From positions 1 through 64,000 of the forward strand of contig NW_025901020.1 in assembly GCF_022539505.1 (NCBI RefSeq): a DNA stretch of 64,000 nt, read 5' to 3'. The translations under genes and the position numbers were made by a program. Positions 57,555 through 64,000 of the stretch are shown in pieces (positions within the stretch are counted from its first letter, which is position 1; every line of letters begins with the position of its first letter). Source of the DNA: Lolium rigidum (Eukaryota; Streptophyta; Magnoliopsida; Poales; Poaceae). Under the pieces are notes generated by a model. It was given only the letters and a program-made list of their open reading frames with translations. It had not been told where the DNA came from and ran no database searches.

Positions 57555-58282
57555 TGTAGGGATTCGTAGCATAGAAAACAAAAAATTTCCTACCACGAGA
57601 ACGAATATCAAGCCAAGATCTAATCTAGTAGATGGTAGCAACAAGGTGAAGATCAACATACCCTCGAAGATCGCTAAGCGTTAACGAGATAAATCTCATG
57701 ATGGATGTAGTCGATCACTTGCCGCTTTCAAAAGCACGTAGAAGATCTTGACGGTGCCACAATCGGGCAGCACCTCCGCACTCGGTCACACGTACGGTGT
57801 TGATGACGACGTCCTTCTCCCCGTTCCAGCGGGCAACGGATGTAGTAGATCCTCCTCGGAATCCCGCTAGCACGACGGCATGGTGATGGTGGTGGTGGAG
57901 ATCTCCGACAGCGCTGCGCCGCAAGCGCCACGGGAGAAATAGGAGGAGGGAGTAGCTAGAGTTTGGGAGAGGGGTGCTTGGGGCACCGGCCTTGGTGCCC
58001 CTTGGGTGGTGCGGCCAAGTGTGTGTTTCCCCCTCCTATCTCCCTCTCTTTATATAGGTGGAACCCCCTAGGGTTGCCCCAAAACCTCTTTGAAGTCCTA
58101 TCGCCATAATGGGGAAACCTAGGTGGATTGGGATTGCTTCCTTTCCTTGTACCTTGGCCGACCAAGGTGGTGGAGTCCACCATGGACTCATCCTTCCCTC
58201 TTGGTTGGCCGGCTAGGGTTGGTGGAGTCCATCCGGGACTCCACCTTCCTTAGTGATTTATTCCGGAAGCTTCTAGAACATT
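57555..58282 (-). repeat. 5' LTR of D1, truncated
   Basis: 728 bp. It starts on plus as TGTAGGGATTCGTAGCATAG, homologous to 50318 onward, and breaks off after AGAACATT. Confidence 0.88.
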
Positions 58283-58345
58283 GACAACCGAACCAATTAA
58301 GCCCGACTGGAGGAAGCCCGGTTAAACGAGAACTGTTGAGATACA
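58283..58345. other. 63-bp filler between two Copia LTRs
   Basis: GACAACCGAACCAATTAAGC ... is not part of the LTR family. It sits at the break between D1 and D2 and may be filler DNA from a repaired double-strand break or a rest of another element. Confidence 0.5.
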
Positions 58346-60102
58346 TGTAGGGATTCGTAGCATAGAAAACAAATTTTTTCCTACCGCCAGAACGAATAAC
58401 AAGCCAAGAACTAATCTAGTAGATGGTAGCAACGAGATGTATGTGAGACTAACCCTCGAAGATTCAAAAGCCTACGAGATTAGATCTCGTGGTTGATGTA
58501 GTCGATCACTTGCCGCTTTCAAAAGCGCGTAGAAGATCTTGACGGTGCCATAGTCGGGCAGCACCTCCGTACTCGGTCACACGTACGGTGTTGATGACGA
58601 CGTCCTTCTCCCTGTTCCAGCAGGCAGCGGATGTAGTAGATCCTCTTCAAAATCCCTCCAGCACGACGGCGTGGTGATGGTGGTGGTGGAGATCTCCGGC
58701 AGGGCTTCGCCGTAAGCACTGCGGGAGAAGAAGGAGGAGGGAGTAGCTAGGGTTTGGGAGAGAGGAGGGGCTTGGGGCGCCGGCTTGGGAGCCCCTTGAT
58801 GGTGCGGCCAACTTGTGTAGCCTGCCCTCTCCATCTCCCTCTCTTTATATAGGTGGAACTCCCAATGGTTTGCCCAAAATCCGAATAAGAGTCCAACTCA
58901 AAACCTTCCATATGGGTGAAACCTAGGGGAAGTGGGATTGCTCCCTTTCCTTCCCCTATGGCCGGCCATGGTGGTGGAGTCCACCATGGACTCCACCTTC
59001 CCCTTTGGTCGGCCTAGGATTTGTGGAGTCCATCCGGGACTCCACCTTCCATGGTGATTTCTTCCGGAAGGTTCTAGAACATTCTAGCGCCTTCCATAAA
59101 TACATCGGATCATTTCCAAACTTGGAAAGTGACTTCCTATATATGAATCTTATTCTCTGGACCATTCCGGAACTCCTGGTGATGTCCTGGATCCCATCCG
59201 AGACTCCGAACAACATTCGAACTCCATTCCATATTCCATATCTACTTAAAATGACATCAAACCTTAAGTGTGTCACCCTACGGTTCGAGAACTATGCGGA
59301 CATGATCGAGACTCCTCTCCGATCAATAACTAATAGAGGGACCTGGAGATCCATAATAGCTCCCACATATTCAACGATGACTTCGTGATCGAAAGAACCA
59401 TTTACATATGATATCGATTCTCTTTGTCACGCGATACTTTACTTGTCCGAGGTTCGATCATCGGTATCTCCATACCTAGTTCAACCTCGTTACCGACAAG
59501 TACTCTTTACTCGTACCGTGGTATGCCATCTCTTGTGACCTAGTCACATGCTTGCAAGCTAATGAGACGACATTCCACCGAGAGGGCCCAGAGTATATCT
59601 ATCCGTCATCGGGATGGACAAATCCCACTCTTGATCCATATGCCTCAACTCACACTTTCCGAATACTTAATCCCATTTTTATAACCACCCATTTACGCAA
59701 TGGCGTTTGATGTAATCAAAGCATCCTTCCGGTGTAAGTGATTTACATGATCTCATGATCGGAGGACTAGGTAACTATGTATTGAAAGCTTATAGCAAGT
59801 TGAACTTAATGACTTGATCTCATGCTATGCTTACTATGGGTGTGTCCATCACATCATTCACCTAATGATATGATCTTGTTATTAATAACATCCTATGTTC
59901 ATGATCAGGAAACCATGATCATCTATTAATCAACAAGCTAGTTAAATGAGAGGCTTACTAGAGACTCTGGTTGTTTACACAACACACATGTATCAATGTT
60001 TCCGGTTAATACAATTATAGCATGGAGTGTAAACATTTATCATGAACACTAAGATATAACAATAACTATTTTATTATTGCCTCTCGGGCATATCTCCAAC
60101 GA
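58346..60102 (-). repeat. 3' LTR of D2
   Basis: About 1757 bp; the outer end reads CTCCAACGA where D1 has CTCCAACA. The uninterrupted site of the D1 LINE can be compared here near 58751. Confidence 0.88.
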
Positions 60103-61299
60103 GTCTCCCACTTGCACTAGAGTCAATAATCTAGTTTACATTTGTAAAGATATAACACCTTGGCCTTCTGGTGCTTATCATGTTTTGCTCACGGGAGAGG
60201 TTTCAGTCAACGGATCTGACACGCTCAGAAACGTATGTATTTTGCATTTCATTTGCGTCTCAACGCATCACTCATTTTCCAAATGAGTCGGCATTAATCA
60301 TATATGTTCAGTCTTCTGGTGGAACCTTAATTCCTTGTTCTGAAATATGTCACTAATATTGTCACACACAATATAGCTTCAAAGTTCTGACACTATCGGA
60401 ACTACACCAAGTTCTCAAAGAAATCCTCGACTTAAAACTCCTCAGTCATTGTCAAAACAGTGACATACTCTGCCTTCGTTTGTAGAATTCGTCACAATAT
60501 TTAGAACTCATCTAAATCTAGCATAGACTTCTTCTAGCTCATTGTGCTACCTTTTAATCAACACTTAGCTTAATTGAGATTTTATATGTGACCAAACTAA
60601 TATAGGTGCAACACCTTACAGCGATTTGTTTGTCATTACCCCATACAAAACTATATATATCCTTGGTTCTACCAAAACACTCAGGGATATTCTTACTGTT
60701 GTCTAATGATCATTACATGAATCATTCTGGTATATGTTCATAACACTTTAGAGCACAGGACATCTGATTTTGTACATATTATTCCTGATCTAAATCACTC
60801 ATGTGTTTTTTCTCATCGAGTGTCAAATACACTCAAGTCTTGTTAAACCTTCACATGGAAAAGAACACCTTCTTAATATATTTATATTGAACTACTTAAA
60901 TATTCATACTATGTACTTTAACTTAAACTTATTATGTGTTTCAATCTATCTTCATAGATCTTGACACTAAATATGTTTCAGTCCATATCCTTTCATTGAA
61001 GTTAATTCTCAATGAAACTTTTTTAATCACATCAAGTATATAATTACATCATTTATAATCAATGATATGTCATCCACATATAATATTATAACTATGTCTC
61101 AGCGCTCCCACTTAATTTCTTGCAAATGCAAGCATCTTCATCGTTTCTGATGAAATCAAAACTCTTTAGTTATTTCATTCGTTGAAGATTCCAACTCCGT
61201 GATACTTACTTCATCCAGTGAAGTTTGTATACCTATCTAGTATTCCATGGACTAGAAAAACTCTTTGGTTTGTATCTAGTATACATCCTTCATACACAC
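60103..61299 (-). pseudogene. pol: Copia pol C-terminal remnant and 3' flank of D2
   Basis: Collinear with 52591-53780 of D1. The minus-strand YVDD motif of RT is at 61069-61080, followed (leftwards) by degraded RT/RNase H sequence. Frames are broken throughout. Confidence 0.7.
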
Positions 61300-62895
61300 T
61301 GATACGTCTCAAACGTATCTATAATTTCTTATGTTCCATGCTAGTTTTATGACAATACTCACATGTTTTATACACACTTTACATCATTATTATGCATTTT
61401 CCGGCACTAACCTATTAACGAGATGCCGAAGCGCTAGTTCCTGTTTTGTGCTATTTTTGGTTTCAGAAATCCTACACAGGAAATATTCTCGGAATTGGAC
61501 GAAATGAACGCCCAGGGTCTTATTTTTCCACGGAGCTTCCAGAAGACCGAAGAGGATACGAAGTGGGGCCACGGGGCGCCGACACCACAAGGCCGCGTGG
61601 CCAAGGGGGGTCCGCGCCGCCCTATGGTGTGGGGCCCCCGTGCCTCCCCCGACTCTGCCCTTCCGCCTACTTAAACTCTCCGTCACGAAAACCACCGAGA
61701 GCCACGATACGGAAAAACTTCCAGAGACGCCGCCGCCGCCAATCCCATCTCGGGGGATTCAGGAGATCGCCTCCGGCACCCTGCCGGAGAGGGGAATCAT
61801 CTCCCGGAGGACTCTACATCACCATGATCGCCTCCGGACTGATGTGTGAGTAGTTCATCCTTGGACTATGGGTCTATAGCAGTAGCTAGATGGTTGTCTT
61901 CTCCTCATTGTGCTATCATGTTTAGATCTTGTGAGCTGCCTATCATGATCAAGATCGTCTATTTGTAATGCTACATGTTGTGTTTGTTGGGATCCGATGA
62001 ATATGGAATACTATGTCAAGTTAATTATCAATCTATCATATATGTGTTGTTTATGTTCTTGCATGCTCTCCGTTGCTAGTAGAGGCTCTGGCCAAGTTGA
62101 TACTTGTGACTCCAAGAGGGAGTATTTATGCTCGATAGTGGGTTCATGCCTCCATTGAATCTGGGACAAGTGACGAAAAGTTCTAAGGTTGTGGATGTGC
62201 TCGTTGCCGTAGGGATAAAACATCAATGCTTTGTCTAAGGATATTTGTGTTGATTACATTACGCACCATACTTAATGCAATTGTCTCGTTGTTTGCAACT
62301 TAATACCTGGAAGGGGTGCGGATGCTAACCCGAAGGTGGACTTTTTAGGCATAGATGCATGCTGGATAGCGGTCTATGTACTTTGTCGTAATGCCCTAAT
62401 TAAATCTCATAGTAGTCATCATGATATGTATGTGCATTGTTATGCCCTCTCTATTTGTCAATTTCCCAACTGTAATTTGTTCACCCAAAATGCTATTTCT
62501 TATTGAAGAGACACCACTAGTGAACTGTGGACCTCGGTCCATTCTTTTACATCTGAAATACAATCTACTGCAAACTCTGTTCTCTGTTGTTCTTCGCAAA
62601 CAAACATCATTCTCCACACCATACGTTTAATCCTTTGTTTACAGCAAGCCGGTGAGATTGACAACCTCACTGTTAAGTTGGGGCAAAGTATTTTGATTGT
62701 GTTGTGCAGGTTCCACGTTGGCGCCGGAATCCCTGGTGTTGCGCCGCACTACACTCCTTCACCAACAACCTTCACGTGGCCTTCATCTCCTACTGGTTCG
62801 ATAACCTTGGTTTCTTACTGAGGGAAAACTTGCTTCTGTACGCATCACACCTTCCTCTTGGGGTTCCCAACGGACGTGTGTCTCACGCGCCATCA
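61300..62895 (+). repeat. 5' LTR of element E
   Basis: 1596 bp from TGATACGTCTCAAACGTATC to CACGCGCCATCA. It is the same family as the solo LTR at 9545-11146. Blocks near 61420-61530 (AGATGCCGAAG, GGTTTCAGAAATCCTA) are also found in the LTRs of A and B. Confidence 0.93.
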
Positions 62896-62906
62896 AGCAA
62901 TTTTTC

Positions 62907-62923
62907 TGGCGCCGTTGCCGGGG
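62907..62923 (+). promoter_or_regulatory. primer binding site of element E, tRNA-Asp type
   Basis: TGGCGCCGTTGCCGGGG, 11 bases after the LTR, identical to the site in B. Confidence 0.9.
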
Positions 62924-62992
62924 AGATCAAGACACGCTGCAAGGGGAGTCTCCCACATCCAATCTCTTTACTTTGTTTTTGTCTTGCTTTAC

Positions 62993-63123
62993 TTTACTTT
63001 ATTTACTGCTTTGTTTGCTTTCTCTATATCAAAAATACAAAAAATTAGTTACTTGCATTTACTTTATTTACTGTCTTGTTTGCTTTCTCTATATCAAAAA
63101 TACAAAAAAATTAGTTACTTGCA
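62993..63123 (+). repeat. 65-bp tandem duplication in the E leader
   Basis: Copies begin TTTACTTTATTTACTG at 62993 and 63058 and share CTCTATATCAAAAATACAAA. A third partial start follows at 63124. Confidence 0.85.
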
Positions 63124-63161
63124 TTTACTTTATTTAGTTTGCTTTATTTACTACTGTTAAA

Positions 63162-64000
63162 ATGAATACTCCTGAGAACACTAAGTTGTGTGATTTCACT
63201 AGCACCAATAATAATGATTTTATATGCACTCCTATTGCTCCACCTGCTACTACAGCAGAATTTTATGAAATTAAACCTTCTTTACTAAATCTTGTTATGA
63301 GAGAGCAATTTTCTGGTGTTAGTTCTGATGATGCTGCTGCCCATCTTAATAATTTTGTTGAACTTTGTGAAATGCAAAAGTATAAGGATGTAGATCGAGA
63401 CATTATAAAACTGAAATTGTTTCCTTTCTCCTTAAGAGGAAGAGCTAAAGATTTGTTGCTATCTTTGCCTAAGAATAGTATTGATTCATGGACTAAATGT
63501 AAAGATGCTTTCATTGGTAGATATTATCCTCCCGCTAAAATTATATCTTTGAGAAGTAGCATAATGAATTTTAAGCAATTGGATAATGAACATGTTGCTC
63601 AAGCATGGGAAAGAATGAAATCTTTGGTAAAGAATTTCCCTACCCATGGACTAACTACTTGGATGATCATCCAAACCTTTTATGCAGGATTGAATTTTTC
63701 TTCGCGGAACCTATTGGATGCAGCTGCTGGAGGTACTTTTATGTCCATCACCTTAGGCGCCGCAACAAAGCTCCTTGATAATATGATGATCAATTACTCT
63801 GAATGGCACACGGAAAGGACTCCACAAGGTAAGAAGGTAAATTCCGTTGAAGAAACCTCCTCCTTCAGTGATAAGATTGATGCTATTATGTCTATGCTTG
63901 TGAATGGTAGATCTAATGTTGATCCTAATAATGTTCCTTCAGCTTCATTGGTTTCTCAAGAAGAGCATGTTGATGTGAACTTCATTAAAAGTAATAATTT
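63162..64000 (+). CDS. gag: gag polyprotein of element E, N-terminal part
   Basis: ATG at 63162 (MNTPENTKLCDFTSTNNNDF) opens a frame with no stop to the end of the window (279 codons). Around residues 45-170 is a Retrotrans_gag-type region: FSGVSSDDAAAHLNNFVELC, KLFPFSLRGRAKDLLLSLP, SWTKCKDAFIGRYYPPAKI, AQAWERMKSLVKNFPTHGL. The L-F-P-F-S-L-x-G-x-A-K and F-x-x-x-YYP pattern is typical of Athila/Tat gag. This protein would form the capsid. The ATG is the first in the frame after the leader. Protease and pol are outside the window. Confidence 0.9.
   Translation, partial: MNTPENTKLCDFTSTNNNDFICTPIAPPATTAEFYEIKPSLLNLVMREQFSGVSSDDAAAHLNNFVELCEMQKYKDVDRDIIKLKLFPFSLRGRAKDLLLSLPKNSIDSWTKCKDAFIGRYYPPAKIISLRSSIMNFKQLDNEHVAQAWERMKSLVKNFPTHGLTTWMIIQTFYAGLNFSSRNLLDAAAGGTFMSITLGAATKLLDNMMINYSEWHTERTPQGKKVNSVEETSSFSDKIDAIMSMLVNGRSNVDPNNVPSASLVSQEEHVDVNFIKSNN

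Larger units (their letters stand above)
50318..58282 (-). mobile_element. Ty1/Copia element D1, decayed
   Basis: On the minus strand the 3' LTR is 50318-52590, the internal region 52591-57553 and a partial 5' LTR 57555-58282. The LTR starts TGTTGGAGATATGCCCAAGA and ends GAATCCCTACA. The PBS is of tRNA-iMet type. pol frames are shattered, and order and motifs are Copia. The 5' LTR stops after AGAACATT, about 1 kb short of full length. Confidence 0.88.
58346..61299 (-). mobile_element. second Copia element D2, 3' part
   Basis: Same family and orientation as D1. 3' LTR 58346-60102 (start on plus TGTAGGGATTCGTAGCATAG), then polypurine tract and internal DNA to 61299. There the LTR of element E interrupts it, so the remainder must lie beyond the window. 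Confidence 0.88.
61300..64000 (+). mobile_element. element E: Athila-like gypsy element, 5' part
   Basis: 5' LTR 61300-62895, tRNA-Asp primer site, leader with a tandem duplication, and an intact gag frame open to the window edge. It is inserted in D2 (flanking bases CACAC at 61295-61299). It shares long LTR blocks with A, B and the solo LTR and appears to be the protein-coding member of the group seen here. Confidence 0.88.

Noticed and set aside
1..64000. CRISPR arrays, rRNA or tRNA genes
   Set aside because: None was found. The regularly repeated boxes are element signals, and tRNA-like words are primer binding sites.

Overview
This is plant nuclear DNA from a large, repeat-rich grass genome. 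The LTR families, with their tRNA-Asp and tRNA-iMet primer sites, Stowaway and Harbinger elements, Helitrons and an Ac/Ds-like hAT, point to Pooideae (wheat, barley, oat or ryegrass type). Species cannot be fixed without a search. There are no operons, CRISPR arrays or bacterial genes, and I see no complete host gene. Nearly everything is transposable-element DNA in several layers of nesting, and I could delimit many insertions by target-site duplications (TSDs).

Left part, 1-13.8 kb: the 3' half of a decayed Ty3/gypsy element (1-3800) with a CCGGTC-rich LTR; an exon-like host fragment (3877-3983); an Ac/Ds-like hAT (4981-5551); a Helitron 3' end (5949-5952); a diverged tandem duplication (6226-7475); a Stowaway MITE (7466-7663); and a solo LTR with perfect GAGAG TSD (9545-11146). 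The solo LTR sits in an older element that encodes a broken 'putative gypsy type transposon' protein (12859-13680).

Middle, 13.8-36.9 kb: a non-autonomous gypsy-type element (C) starts with its LTR at 13797, a tRNA-Asp primer site and a broken ORF. Its internal DNA is filled with Helitrons (17.4-24.6 kb), a Harbinger-like element (25504-31870) that received a very young Reina-like chromovirus (26082-31591), and a palindromic pair of miniature LTR elements (32944-33519). A C-type 3' LTR starts at 36710.

Right part, 36.9-64 kb: element A (36911-50210, minus, TSD GATTC) is inserted in the C-type LTR. Element B (42401-49311, plus, TSD CTGTC) is inserted in the 5' LTR of A. A and B each keep one intact ORF of about 245 codons for an unrecognised protein with a single predicted membrane segment; C has a related broken ORF. 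Next come two Copia elements in minus orientation (50318-58282 and 58346-61299), the first carrying a LINE insertion (50741-51235). The last is an apparently autonomous Athila-like element (E, from 61300) with an intact gag running off the window.

The functional theme is trans-mobilisation. E has gag, whereas A, B and C have LTRs, the same tRNA-Asp primer site and a polypurine tract but no gag or pol. A, B and C also share three features: a hairpin before the polypurine tract (perfect in A and C, degenerate in B), dispersed copies of the polypurine box AAGCTTGGGGATGCC, and the membrane-protein ORF. This ORF-plus-box family is the best candidate for something little described. All divergences quoted are counts by eye.
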